Below the pieces are notes generated by a model. It made no database searches, had not been told where the DNA came from, and was given only the letters and a program-made list of their open reading frames with translations. Made by a program: the position numbers and the translations under genes. A stretch of DNA of 64,000 nt, from the NCBI GenBank assembly GCA_003013855.2, contig ML058492.1, forward strand, positions 3,317,365 to 3,381,364, written 5' to 3'. The stretch's first letter is position 1; each line of letters opens with the position of its first letter. Shown piece after piece: positions 50,501 to 59,156 of the stretch. Source of the DNA: Liriodendron chinense. Its lineage: Eukaryota; Streptophyta; Magnoliopsida; Magnoliales; Magnoliaceae.

Positions 50501-53500
50501 GATTCAGAAGGATGAGTTCGTCTCGGAGAAGAGTTCCAATATCTTCACACAACCGGAGAAGAAGGACAAAGGAAGTTCGAAGGCGCTGGCCATGGAGGTC
50601 TCGTGTTTCGAAGATGAAGGAGCACAAATCAGATGCTCCTTTAAATCAGAAGCTCCAGAGGAACACGGGTTCGGGAGGAGATACACTGTTGTGCTCCTTT
50701 TGGCTTTCAGAATGGCAACGTCAGCCTTTTGCAGGAGGCAGCATGTGGAGTGAAGGTTAGCAACGGGAGCTTCGTTATGACTTTTCCTTCAGGTGCGGAT
50801 CTCGGGGCAGAAAAGGAAGCAGTTGCTTCCAGTGAAAAGGAGACGCGTGGCCAAGAGTCTCAAATTGTAATCAATGCAAGAAAAGGAGTTATTGACACAC
50901 GTACAGCTGACGTCACGCACCATTTATCGTCAAGAAGAGAGGGGCTTCATGTAGCTGTATCCAATGCTGGATGCTCGGCATGAGTGATAGGCGAGCCACA
51001 AGTGGAGCTTTTTACACAAGAGGGTGTCACGCATGTGCTTTATTTCGCACAAGTGGAAGACTTTTTGAGTCACGGCACGTGTGGATTTAAAATATAACGA
51101 CTCGCTGGTATGTTTGTTTTTGTACTTTTTGGACTTCGGTCTTCTGCAGGCAGTAGATCAGAGACGGGAAGGGTCAAAAGGCTATATTTCGTTGATTGAG
51201 GAAGAGCAGACAGATCCAACAAAAAGATTAAGGAGGTCAGAAGAGCAGAAATCACCTGTTAACTATGTAATGCAACCTACAAAGGGGATGATCAGAGGGA
51301 GGCAGGGAGCTAGGTAAATTGTACCAAAAGGCCCACCATAAGAAACTCCAGAAATGGCTCAAAGATGACGACTGTAAAGCAGGTTGGCCTGATAGGGGCG
51401 GTGCAGCAGATACATGAAACAATGGGGAAGGACTGCGTTGAAGAGTCATGTTCAGAAGGAACAGCAGTGATCTTGAAGGTCCATCAGAACGAGGTAATTT
51501 TATTGATTTAGGCCTAAATCTACATAATCCACACAGGGGAAGGGATCAAGCCCCATGCAGAAATACTACACAAAGATGGGAACCTCTAATAAAAAGGAAC
51601 ACAGAGGCTCCCCACATTAAAGATCACTCAAAAAAAAAAAAAAAAAAACAATTTAAAATTAATATAAACATCAACAGAAAAAATAGCAAAAGATGATACT
51701 TGTCTCTGACCTACTGCCAAGGGATGGCCGGGATTGGCGAAGAGAAGCCAATCTTAGAGGAGGCAAAAAAGAGCATGAGATCTCCCAAAGGCTGAATGAC
51801 GTAGCATCAGGCAAGGCTGGCTAATTAGATAGTAGAGCACGCAAGCAAACCCAGGGGCCTACCTAAGATCAAGCAACAACCGAACCAGACCCAGGCCAAC
51901 TGCCCCTGAACTAACTTCAGGAAGGACGGAGAGAGAGCAAATTCTTTCTCAGCTGTTAGACTCCACTTCAACCCCATTGCCTTCACAGATAGTAGATTGA
52001 TCTATTAACCTCATACATCTAAGGGAAGACAATCCAGCCAAGCCACCAAACTAGCAAGATCCAAGCCCATATTCCAAAGATATAGACGCAAGGAATCAAG
52101 AATCAAAAGGCCCTTAGACAGCCAACCACACCACCTGCATTGGAGATTTAGAGCATACTTGCTATTTTAGCTCCTGTTGAATAACATGCTAATATTGCTC
52201 ATGACAAAGCCAATGATCTGAAGCAGCTGGAGATGGGGGAAAGAAAGAAATGAGCTAATTCCGATGCCTCTACCGAAATTGATGTAGGATGCCCGAATTA
52301 TGATGCATGCTCATGAACACAATTAAATCAGCGGAATTAAAAGACAATAACAATATAAAATCTAGCAATAATCATCACGAACTAAGAAAATCACAAGGAA
52401 GCATGCAATGGAACGGGCCATTCATCACAACCATGAAGTATGAAATTCAATTATCACTATGGTTGGATCCGGCGAGGGATGGAACCTCCCGATCTTGCAT
52501 GGCTATAGCCCAATCAATTAAGAGGAATCTCTAATCTAGGAAATCAAGGGATTTTGGATTAGGGATTTGAAAATCTGAGAATTAGGGTTTATGATCAAAA
52601 ATCAGATTTTGGGTTTGTGGTTAGCAAAACAAATAGGTTAGGAAAAGATAGAATTACCTGGAAAAAGGATTGGAGGGGCATAAGAAGCAAGTAAAAGAAA
52701 GAGGGAACAAGGAAGAAGAAACATCACCATGAGAGAGAGAGAGAGAAGGAGAGAAGCACCAAGAGGCTTTTCATTAATCAATAATCAATAATTAATTCGA
52801 GTTTAGGGCTTTAGCCCACTTAAATAAACAAATAAAGACATGAAAGTACTAAAATACTCCTAAAACTAAGCAAAAACGCGTAACTAACAAAAGTGCGGGA
52901 AAGTTCGGGCGCTCGGTCGAGCGCCCGAGCTGCCGCCCGAAGTCGTCCGAAAACCTCCAAAGAGGTTCGGGCGCTCGGCAGATAAAGTTCGGGCGCTCGA
53001 AGGCTATGGTCGGGCGCCCGAAGACAGTGGTCAGAATTCTTCAAATATTCGGCCTTCTTTCTCCTTTCTTCCTTCACACGTCTCCTCCCTAAGTGGGGTC
53101 TTCTATGTGTCCAATCACATGTGAAGGGTCTTCAGCAGGTCTTCAGTTCCTTAATAGTTGCCTATTCACAAGGACGGCACTTGTGGTTGGCGCTTTCTCC
53201 GTTGGTACACCTTGAATGCTTTTGTGTCCGCATCAGAAATGCTACTTCTGAAACCTATGCTGAAGGACTGGAGCTGGAGATGTTGAAGATGAAGAGACTG
53301 TTGGCGACTCCTAATGATGCTTTTGAGCTAAGGCTGAGCAATATTGCATGAATTTATTGGACATGACGCTAAACATCCCTCACTTCCAAATTCTTGGGCT
53401 CTCCTAAGCCTTACATCTTCACTAGGGTATCCTGGAAATAAAATAAAAATCTCCCAGGGGCTATCTTCAACAGACATGACCAATTCCTGAATTATCCATC

Positions 53501-56500
53501 ATTAGAATACCTTTCGGCTCTAGAGGAAGATCAGCACTTAACGTAACAAGTTTGTTACCAATGTTGTTGCACCCAAACCAGACAACTATCCGCAACTGTG
53601 TTGCTCTCTGTAAGCATGTGCAATTTGGTGGCAAATGCTCACGAGTTCTTCAACTGTCTCCTAAGATATATCGGAGCTTCCATGATGAGCAGACATGGGG
53701 TTCTTTGATGCTTTACATCACCACTTTTGAGTCCGATTCGACGATCACCTTCTGCAGCCTCTACGATCATGTTGGTTACTCTACCATAGTAATGATACAC
53801 AAAGATCATTCTCCCTTCATGGTCTCCGCAAACGCCCCCTCCTCCTTCCCCAAGGTTCACCCTAGACAAACCAACCATGTTGAGCTTAACCCACCCTTCA
53901 TGTCTTTTCCATTTGATTATAATGGTTCTTTTCCTCCTTTCACCGATTGGCAAGTCCCGACTGCATGTAAGCCAATGTTTTCGATGGACATCGCATCACG
54001 TGTGCTAAAACAAACAGGTTCGTGAGGATTCTCTTCCACACATTTTCCCTTTCCTCTAATGTGATGTTCGGCTTTCCATATCCACATTTTGGTTTCCATC
54101 GATCCAAAATAGGCCCCCTATTCACCTTTGGGATGGGAATTGATAGGAAGTTGTCGGGTTGGAAAGGTAAAAGTATGTCTTTGGGTGGTCAGTTCACGCT
54201 TATCAAGAGGGCCTTCTCGAACATGCCAATTTACTTCTTATCTTTATTTTGTTGTCCAAAGGCGGTTCTCAAGACTTGAGAGGCTAGAAAGGTTGAGGCG
54301 TAATTTCTTTTGGAAAGGCACAAATGAGGGGAGGAAGTTTCATCTTCTCAAGTGGGACGAGAGGTGCAAGCCGATTAGGGAAGGTGGGGCAAGCATTAAG
54401 AGCCTGTTTGATTTTCCTGGGAAATGGAAATACCCTGGAAACAAGTCATTATTACTTCTTTACGCTGTTTGAAATTTGATGTAATTCCTACATTGAAAAT
54501 CAGTCCAAAAGAAGTAGTTTAAAATTATGGGCCCCACCGTGATATATATGATATATCCACTCCGTCAATTAGTTTTACTTGAATATTTTAAGACATGAAC
54601 CAAAAAATGAGGCTGATCCAACATTCAAGTGGCCCACACAATAGAAAACGGTGGCAATAAGAAGTTTTTAACAATAAGTGTTGGATTCCCTTTTTTCTGA
54701 GGTGTGGTCCACCTGAGCATTGGATTTGCTTCATTTTTTGGTCCATGCCCTATGTTCATTTGCCAAAAAAGATGGATGGTGTGGATAAGCCACATACATA
54801 ACGGTGGGCCCCACCTATATTTCACATTGTCCTCGATTTTAGCAATACAAAAGTAGGCAGCCAAATCATACATGGGGAACGGCGTAGGAATTACCCAGGA
54901 AATAATCATTATACATTTACATTGCATTTACCTAAAAATTGAAAACCAAACAGGCCCTAAGCCATTGGGGGAGATGAATATTGCGTTATTAGGGCAATTG
55001 GTGTGGAGATTTGGGGTGGAGCAAGGGAAGCTATGAAGGGAAGTGGTGGCCAATAGGTATGGTACCCGGGAGAGTAGTTGGTTCGTTGAATCTTCATCCT
55101 TGTACCAGGCATCGGCCATTTGGAAGACGGTGGCGGATATGGAACATTTGTTCGTAGAGGCATATCCTTCCCAGTGGGCAACAGCCATCGGATTCGTTTC
55201 TAGGTGGATACTTGGGGCGGTGATCAGCCATTACAGTCCAGGTTCCCTAATATCGTTCGCCTAGCGCCAAACCATTTTGTAGCTGTAGCGAATTGTTTCT
55301 CGGCCTTGGGGAACGCAGTGGTGTGGGCGCCTCCATGTCGCAAGAACCTTTTAGAGTCAGAAATTGAGGATTATGCTCAGCTCCTTCAACTCTTGAGTGT
55401 TGTCAAGGTTAAGTTTCAAGAGGAAGACATTATGGTGTGGACCGAAAGTGCGTCAAGGAAGTTTACGGTCAAATCTTTGTTTCAAATAGTTTCGGGCGGT
55501 AGGGTGCGGGCGTGAAGAGTGCGGGCGGGAGGTGAAAGTTAAAACAGAAAAGGGGGAAATGAAAGTGAAATAGGGTTATGGTTGCTTTTTAACATTTTGT
55601 ATTATAAATATATATTACATTTTATATACTTAATATAATATATTTATTATTATCAAGCCAAGCCGAATCAAGCCAAGCCGAATCAAGTCGAGCCGAACGT
55701 CGAGTCAAGTCAAGCCGAGCTGGGCTGGGCTTGTGTGCGGCTTGAAACTCCAATCAAGCTGGAATTTTAGCTTGGCTTGACTTGGAAAGGGGCTTCAAGT
55801 CAAGCCGAATCAAGCCCAAACAAGCCGAGTCAAGCCGAGCCATCAAGTTGGCTTGGCTTGTGTGTTGTATTCTACCATTTGTGTGTACAGAGATCCTACC
55901 ATTTATACAATTCGTTGGGTCTCATTATGCCCGGCGAATGGGTGGATGAGAGAGGAAGGCCTATGGTGCAGTATTCAATGTGCAAACGTCCTTTAACTGG
56001 ATGGGTAGGTTATGATTGTTGCACTATGGGTCATCCGTAGTGAGACTCGCCTGATGGGCAGTTCTGATCACATTTGTAGGCCACATGCGTTGGGGATTTC
56101 TCAAGGACTTTGATTTTAATTTGTGCAGTGGACTATTGAACCTGTTCTCTTCTATTCTTCGTCTCTTTTTTCTCATGTTATTTGCGATGATTGAAGTTTG
56201 TCTTTCCAATCATATATGGGCATGATGTGCCGTAAAGGCCATTACGGGGTCGTAAAGGCCATTAAGTTACGGGGTCGTAAAGGCCGTTACGTTACAGGGT
56301 GGTAACGGTTGTAACAGCCGTTATGGAAAAAAATTTACCTATAACTATCGTTAATCGTTAACGGCCCGTTATGCCCTCTGTAAAGGCTGTAATAGCCCCA
56401 TAATAGTTTGTTACGATGCAAATACAGGTTTTTCGAGAGAAAAAAAATCAACATTACGGAGCAAATACAGGTTTTTTAGCTTTTTTCTTTCAATAAAAAA

Positions 56501-58083
56501 AAAAGTTTTGAGCTTTTATTTTTTCAAAAAGCCCATGAACAAGTTTTGAGCTTTCATTCATGACTACATAGCTACCTGAAGAGGAGTGACATGCGGTGTT
56601 CTTAATTTTGATCTTTTTCCTATTTAGGTTGGAATCCAATACTTTCATCGAACTAAAGAAACAATTGATAAAATAAAAGAAGTACGAAAAAATATTGACG
56701 TCAATGGTTAGGGTCAGGAAGTTTCCTCCTCCGGTCAAATAATAGGTGTAAGGCTTAATTCTCAAAATCTACTTATTTGGTTGCCAATTATCCATTAGTT
56801 TGTTTAGTTGGATGGATGTCAAGCTCTATCATGGTCATGAGTCTACATATCTCAATTGTGCTTTGACTTAGTGTCAGTTTGTTGCAAATGAACCCTATAA
56901 CATAATCAAAAAGCTCAAAATCGCATTCTCTAAAACCAAAAACAACAAATATCACCCATAGACAAGGTATTCTGTAACGGTAATGATGGCCATAACGACA
57001 GCCACCATTACCTTTACGATACGCGTGGTAACAGCTGATACGGCCCCCATAACGGCCGTTACAGTCTCTTTTTCATTGAAAAATAAAAAATAAAAAAACC
57101 TATATTTGCCCTGTAATGTTGATTTTTGTTTTTTTTTAAAAACCTGTATTCGCGTCGTAACAAACCATGACGAGACTATTGCAGCCTTTATAGGGGGGCG
57201 TAACGAGCCGTTAACCATTAACGGCGGTTATGGGTCATTTTTTTCCATAATGGTTGTTACCAACCGTTACGACCCCGTAACGTGTAACGGTTGCCACAGT
57301 TACCTTTACGTAATGGCCTTTACAGCACATCATGCCCATATATGATTAGAAAAACAAACTTCAATCATCGCAAATAAAATGAGAAAAACGAGACAAAGAA
57401 CAGAAGATAACAAGTTCAATAGTCCACTACACAAATTAAAATCAAAGTCCTTGAGAAATCTCCAGCGCATGTGGCCTAAAAATGTGGTTAGAACTGCCCA
57501 TCAAGTGGGGTCTTACTACGGATGGCCCATAGTGCAACAATCATAACCTAATCCGGTTAAAGGACGTTATTGAATACTGCATCACAAGCCTTCCTCTCTC
57601 ATTCACCCATTCGCAGGAAATTGTGGGACCTAATGAATTGATTAAATGGTAGGATCTTTGTACACACAAATGGTAGAATACTACAAATAAGCCAAACCAG
57701 CTTGACGACTCGGCTCGTTTGGGCTTGATTCGGCTTGACTTGAAGCCCCTTTTCAAGTCAAGCCAAGCTAAAATTCCAGCTTGATTGGAGTTTCAAGCCG
57801 CACACAAGCCCAATCCAGCTCAACTTGACTTGACTCGAAGCTCGGCTCGGCTCGGCTCGGCTTGATTAGGCTTGGCTTGATAATAATAAATATATAATAT
57901 TAAGTATATAATATATATTATATATTTATAATATAAAATGTTAAAAAGCAACTCTAACCCTATTTCACTTTCATTTCCCCATTTTCTTTTTTAACTTTCA
58001 ACTCCCACCCGTACTCTTCACGCCCGCACCCTACAGGCCGCTGCACTTCCCATCCGTCCGCTGTCCAGCGACTCCAGGACCAA

Positions 58084-58157
<74 letters not shown>

Positions 58158-59156
58158 TTCTCTCTGGCCATGGATTCTGGTAACATGGGAGCATACAATC
58201 GTCCAGCGGCAGCGATGAAGAATATGATTCCCGTTCCGAATCGATCTCCACCTTTTTTTAATTCTTTCTACTAGTGGCGGCTCCATGAATTATGTTGCGC
58301 AAAAAAATTTAGATAAGTCCTCAAATGTATTAGAACTGGACACATACTCTCGGTTATTACCATGTTTTGTAATGTTTTAAACTCTCGGTTATTACCATGT
58401 TTTGTAATGTTTTAAACTCTCGGTTATTACCAAGCTCGACTCTTAACTCAACTTTAAGCTCGAAAAGCTCGAGCTCCAATGCAGCTTGAACTCACCTTGA
58501 TAGCTCGATCAAGTCAAGTCAAGCATAAAAGCCTGGCTTGAAGACCAAGCCACCTGAAGCCGGGGTTTCCTGGGACCAAGCCGCACACAAGCCAGGCCCA
58601 GCTTGATTCGACTCGGCTTGTTGTCCAGCTCTAGTCGTGGACCACCCACAGGTGAGGCCCACCAAAATGAACGGTTCAATTGATAAGCACGATTACTATA
58701 TAGGATAATTTCCTGTAGACCACAGAAAACACGCCAAGAAGATGAAAATGTTCGCCCAAAGGCAATGATCGGATTCCATTCCAAAATTCACAAACCCTAA
58801 GAAAACTTGCAGAAGGCCCAAAAACCATAAAAACAGATCAGAAGGCCCAAAATAAGAGATCTAAATAAAAAAGCAACGAACTTTTCTCATCCAACGGCGT
58901 CAAGCCCTTGAATGCGAGGAAGGTAAGATCTTACGGTGAGATCGATGCCGGGATGATCGGAGCTCCAAAAGATGTCGTGATCAACGACGACGAAGTTCCC
59001 GGATACGGTGTCGCCCTCGTATAGTACGTATTCGTATACGCACTCCACGTCGTTTACGGTGATGGAGATGGCCGAGAGATGGCGAAAGAAGCCAAAGAAG
59101 AACACTAGGAGTAGAAAGATCTCGCCCGCTGATCTGAATGTCTTTCTTCTCTCCAT
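23549..59156 (-). CDS. p24beta: p24 beta-type emp24/gp25L/GOLD cargo receptor, four exons over 35.6 kb
   Basis: p24 proteins are type I membrane proteins that cycle between ER and Golgi in COPII and COPI vesicles and help select cargo. The joined exons (222+187+108+134 nt) give 216 aa. The order is a signal peptide (IFLLLVFFFGFF), a luminal GOLD domain (ECVYEYVLYEGDTVSGNF, HDIFWSSDHPGIDL, KGTSGDKFEFKAP, GMYKFCF), a coiled-coil region (VNVKIAELREALESV), a C-terminal membrane helix, and a short cytosolic tail RRLFSKSVAYNRV. Length and motifs fit plant p24 beta proteins (about 208-214 aa); I cannot separate beta2 from beta3. Introns are 9549 bp (phase 0), 192 bp (phase 1) and 25216 bp (phase 1), all GT-AG and phase-consistent. 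The start MERRK is chosen because the signal peptide follows directly; an in-frame upstream start at 59351 would add 65 non-conserved residues. The two long introns are packed with transposons. Confidence 0.92.
23740..24000 (-). other. Pyrimidine-rich tract upstream of the last p24 exon
   Basis: About 190 bp are nearly all C and T on the transcribed minus strand (CTTCTCCTCCTC units), 130-310 nt upstream of the exon 4 acceptor. The open frames it creates (SSSFY, PPPST) are low-complexity and not taken as coding. Confidence 0.5.
24001..24830. other. Intron 3 sequence, no bounded element
   Basis: Several A and T homopolymers lie at 24370-24445. I see no conserved frame. Confidence 0.4.
24835..25150. 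repeat. Degenerate tandem repeat, unit about 55-60 bp
   Basis: Units contain CTCCTNTTTGGAAACATCCTTGCTTTTACAAGA in variable form (GGAGACATCCTTGCTTTTAC, GAAACATCCTTTGCTTTTAC, GAAAACATCCTTTCCTTTAC), followed by C/T-rich spacers and then CATCATCACCAACACC repeats. Confidence 0.5.
25805..25910. repeat. TAACGGCC-family terminal segment
   Basis: GGTTGTTACGTATCGGTAAC, AATGGCCATAACGGTCACC, and GTGTAACGGCCGATAC resemble segments at 56230-56410, 56950-57070 and 57215-57340. It may be one end of a decayed element whose other end lies near 29860-29970 (CAGCTGATACAGGCGTAAC). Confidence 0.35.
26638..27300. mobile_element. GTGGGGCCCACC fold-back MITE with triplicated left arm
   Basis: The left arm unit (GGGCCCACCTCGATTATGTG through GTGGACAACTAGTGTGTG, about 118 bp) occurs twice almost unchanged (26638-26755, 26756-26872) and a third time diverged (26873-26990). 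A normal centre and right arm follow, ending GTGGGGCCCAC near 27296. Confidence 0.75.
27323..27858. mobile_element. hAT-type non-autonomous element, TIR TAGGGGTGTCAATGG
   Basis: 536 bp, flanked by a perfect 8-bp duplication ACTACGTC at 27315-27322 and 27859-27866. Left end TAGGGGTGTCAATGGGCC; right end in reverse complement TAAGGGCTGTCAAAGGACC. The interior is rich in GGGCCGGGTT and CCCGAACCC motifs with no transposase. Confidence 0.85.
27899..28317. mobile_element. GTGGGGCCCACC fold-back MITE, complete
   Basis: Left arm GGGCCCACCTCAATGTATGT, GTTGTATATCCATGCCGTAT; right arm GATATGCAACACATGCATCA, AGGTGGGCCCCAC. The centre has CATCCAACCTGTTGATAAGG and ATCTTGATTGAAACC. Confidence 0.8.
29013..29060. 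repeat. AC microsatellite
   Basis: About 23 CA dinucleotides interrupted by CG, next to a GAGAGAGG stretch. Confidence 0.9.
29088..29372. mobile_element. Fold-back MITE, TIR GTGTCAGGGNCACAAAATC
   Basis: The two halves are inverted copies: ACACATGTCAGGGGCACAAA and GATGCAGCACCCCTTGAAAC on the left; the right reverse-complements to ACACGTGTCAGGGACACAAA and GATGCGGCACCTTTTGAAAC. GTGGGCCATAGCAAGGATAG also pairs with the inverse of CTTGCCATGGCCCACC. It is nested in the hAT-type element. Confidence 0.75.
29394..29477. repeat. TA microsatellite, about 42 repeats
   Basis: Uninterrupted TA dinucleotides next to the nested fold-back MITE. Open frames reading YIYIYI across it are artefacts. Confidence 0.95.
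30980..31330. repeat. Minisatellite, about 62-bp unit, six copies
   Basis: The unit reads GCATTGTTTTCTATGGTGTG, then GCCCACNTGGGGACCA, then CTGTGGTGTGCGTATGGGTG. Six head-to-tail copies lie in the 5' part of the hAT element, ahead of the transposase frame. Confidence 0.85.
31437..31472. repeat. GA microsatellite
   Basis: GA repeats about 18 nt upstream of the first recognisable transposase codon. Confidence 0.9.
32335..32899. mobile_element. hAT MITE, TIR CAGTGTTTTAAATAG, perfect 8-bp duplication
   Basis: Flanked by GTTATTAC at 32327-32334 and 32900-32907. Starts CAGTGTTTTAAATAG; ends CTATTTAAAACACTG. The subterminal TAGCGTGTAGCTTACGCTA motifs match those of the host element, so this is probably an internally deleted relative of the element it interrupts. 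It splits the conserved VVQVIT segment of the transposase. Confidence 0.92.
33583..33602. repeat. G homopolymer inside the transposase pseudogene
   Basis: About 19 consecutive G where the transposase would have the link between the YYLNPQ motif and the following helix. Similar tracts lie at 21305-21320 and 28457-28478. Confidence 0.85.
35180..35450. mobile_element. GTGGGGCCCACC fold-back MITE, left arm lost
   Basis: Centre and right arm are present (GCCATCCATACCGTTCATAA, CAAAACTTTTGTGGCCCC, TGGGTAGCACGTCCTAAAAT in variant form, terminal ATGGTGGGCCCCACC). Confidence 0.6.
35525..35962. mobile_element. GTGGGGCCCACC fold-back MITE, complete
   Basis: Left arm GTGTGGCCCACATGGGTGAC, GTATATCCACGCTGCCCATC; right arm GGATGGCGTGGATATATAC, AATATGGGCCCCACAC. 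Centre CAATCCAACCTCTTGATAAT. Confidence 0.7.
36057..36088. repeat. GA microsatellite
   Basis: About 16 GA dinucleotides inside the hAT-type element. Confidence 0.9.
37680..41248 (-). pseudogene. L1 ORF2 (endonuclease, reverse transcriptase, zf-RVT), few disruptions
   Basis: ATG at 41248. The order is AP-type endonuclease (MKIISWNVRGLGCPQKR, LQETKL, GGDFNVVRFPFEKS, then SDHCPIFLE), reverse transcriptase (LISLLGGPYKILAKLLASR-like region near 39700, CKLDIEKAYDHVDWEFL, GLRQGDPLSPYLF, LQYADDTLLF) and a zinc-finger reverse-transcriptase tail (CLMCFQDGESVNHLFIHC, near 37900-37990). It nicks DNA and copies the RNA at the nick. Disruptions: one extra base near 40700 in the endonuclease, TAG at 40074-40072, a one-base length change in the A run at 39534-39542, and TAG at 37772-37770 with coding similarity continuing to about 37630. 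These few lesions suggest a fairly recent insertion. Confidence 0.85.
41312..43447 (-). pseudogene. L1 ORF1 (RRM-type RNA-binding protein), one in-frame stop
   Basis: ATG at 43447. An N-terminal RRM spans residues about 35-115 (YPTLFVHGHPLTWLPVNFE, KVRGFAFVRM, LSVRRAKYG). A DUF4283-like middle part follows (WKDWSEFGWVECWFRIWDLP, SCNGTVVLIDPITQNCE). The frame is closed by TAA at 41989-41987 but continues in the same frame to 41312, so one stop mutation probably splits it. ORF1 proteins of L1 bind the element RNA and escort it to the target. The stop codon lies about 64 bp before ORF2. Confidence 0.8.
47527..47582. repeat. GA microsatellite
   Basis: About 28 GA dinucleotides beyond the degraded 3' end of the old L1. 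Confidence 0.95.
47880..48345 (+). pseudogene. RTE-type LINE reverse transcriptase C-terminal fragment
   Basis: The segment matches the C-terminal signature of RTE-clade plant LINEs in several frames: KLTGSYLRNSY (family: fur-ther FYRTAIRPA), QKMSVAEMRMLRW-like MGIAQIRLLRWTHGKTMK, and GRPKRRWTEVAGMDVKAFSL. It ends with the GATGATGCTGATGA-type tail typical of RTE 3' ends. 5' truncated and full of stops. Confidence 0.65.
48899..49006 (-). CDS. p24beta: p24 exon 3 (coiled-coil segment)
   Basis: Acceptor TTATTACAG before AGCATTTGG; donor CATA/GTAAGT. Encodes EHLDPVNVKIAELREALESV through KARDARHRH. Ends in phase 1, which matches exon 4 25 kb away (A + CA = Thr of TNEST). Confidence 0.93.
49199..49385 (-). 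CDS. p24beta: p24 exon 2 (rest of GOLD domain)
   Basis: Acceptor CATGCAG before GTGACATCTCC; donor G/GTGTG. Encodes VTSPGGNTVHQLKG through HIPNEHDLAKD with the second conserved Cys (MYKFCF). Ends in phase 1. Confidence 0.93.
49884..51450 (+). pseudogene. L1 ORF1 fragment in p24 intron 1
   Basis: RAIRPWERWSVFGWEEVWI, then after a stop IRDFPLEKWIDDVFKEIGSC, FGEVLEIDTSTINC and ARIRIMKKKTQIIPKPF align with the ORF1 middle region of the L1 at 37517-43484 (WKDWSEFGWVECWFRIWDLP, VKVRRRKSQK). The N-terminal RRM is missing and no endonuclease follows. The downstream part is eroded. Confidence 0.7.
51451..53510. other. Intron 1 sequence without a recognised gene; possible LTR debris
   Basis: It holds an A run (51630-51648), short GA runs (52735-52745) and the GCGCTCG cluster described separately. 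The general look (AATAAACAAATAAAGACATG before a G/C-rich block) recalls an LTR, but I found no matching second copy. Confidence 0.35.
52905..53035. repeat. Cluster of palindromic TCGGGCGCTCG motifs
   Basis: At least six occurrences of TCGGGCGCTCG, GAGCGCCCGA or close variants in 130 bp, in both orientations, in an otherwise AT-rich intron. Confidence 0.7.
53515..53970 (-). pseudogene. RNase H (RVT_3-type) domain fragment of a LINE
   Basis: Read leftward: HEGWVKLNMVGLSRVNLGEG, GGVCGDHEGRMIFVYHYYG and VTNMIVEAAEGDRR match the plant retroelement RNase H pattern KLNVDGSSRGNPG, RDHNGNFI, and TNNIAE. In another frame near 53600-53510, VEELVSICHQIAHAYREQ and LSGLGATTLV match its end. The first catalytic Asp (KLNVDG) is Val-Gly-type here. 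The 157-codon plus-strand open frame on the same stretch is its antisense shadow. Confidence 0.65.
54400..54957. mobile_element. Tourist-like (PIF/Harbinger) MITE, TSD TAA
   Basis: 558 bp. Left end GAGCCTGTTTGATTTTC, right end in reverse complement GGGCCTGTTTGGTTTTC; 3-bp duplications TAA at 54397-54399 and 54958-54960. Taking out the insert and one TAA rejoins the L1 frame at IKPLGEMN. It carries a nested GTGGGGCCCACC MITE. Confidence 0.85.
54529..54817. mobile_element. GTGGGGCCCACC fold-back MITE, centre deleted
   Basis: Left arm GGGCCCCACCGTGATATATA; right arm GTGTGGATAAGCCACATACA, ACGGTGGGCCCCACC. It is shorter than other copies because the centre is missing. Nested inside the Tourist-like element. 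Confidence 0.75.
55497..56445 (+). repeat. Left arm of a ~0.95-kb inverted duplication
   Basis: Aligns with the reverse complement of 57095-58038, from GTAGGGTGCGGGCGTGAAGA through TAGGGTTANNGTTGCTTTTT, the AAGCCGAATCAAG repeats, TCTACCATTTGTGTGTACA and TTATTTGCGATGATTGAAGT to ATCATATATGGGCATGATGT and beyond. By eye identity is about 85-90%. The left arm abuts the L1 fragment. Confidence 0.8.
56446..57094. other. Spacer of the inverted duplication, with a TAACGGCC-family segment
   Basis: No gene. At 56950-57070 it holds ACAAGGTATTCTGTAACGGT and GATGGCCATAACGACAGCCA, a relative of the 25805-25910 segment. Confidence 0.5.
57095..58038 (-). repeat. Right arm of the ~0.95-kb inverted duplication
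   Basis: Reverse complement of the left arm. Both arms can encode a similar stretch (CVQRSYHL, then PMVQYS in one arm and LVMQYS in the other), but frames differ outside it and I do not call a gene. Confidence 0.8.
58086..58151. repeat. CT/GA microsatellite
   Basis: About 32 CT dinucleotides just outside the right arm of the inverted duplication. Frames reading ERERER are artefacts. Confidence 0.95.
58935..59156 (-). CDS. p24beta: p24 exon 1 (signal peptide and start of GOLD domain)
   Basis: ATG at 59156-59154. Ends GATCTCACC before the donor GTAAGATC. It encodes 74 residues and includes the first conserved GOLD-domain Cys (NDVECVYEYVLYEGD). Confidence 0.92.

Larger units (their letters stand above)
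54060..55500 (+). pseudogene. L1 ORF2 C-terminal fragment split by a Tourist-like MITE
   Basis: DRKLSGWKGKSMSLGGQFTL, RAFSNMPIYFLSLF and RRNFFWKGTNEGRKFHLLKW (54145-54360) continue after the MITE with GEMNIALLGQLVWRFGVEQG (from about 54970) and, near 55440-55495, SASRKFTVKSLFQIV. They parallel LWQNKSLSLGGRITL, MSNLPVYYFSLF, RRDFLWNKVGDIKKFHLMKW in the L1 at 37517-43484. The fragment has no endonuclease or RT core. Confidence 0.8.

Noticed and set aside
53552..54025. 157-codon open frame on the plus strand as a gene
   Set aside because: The minus strand of the same stretch encodes a recognisable retroelement RNase H segment; the plus frame is its antisense shadow.
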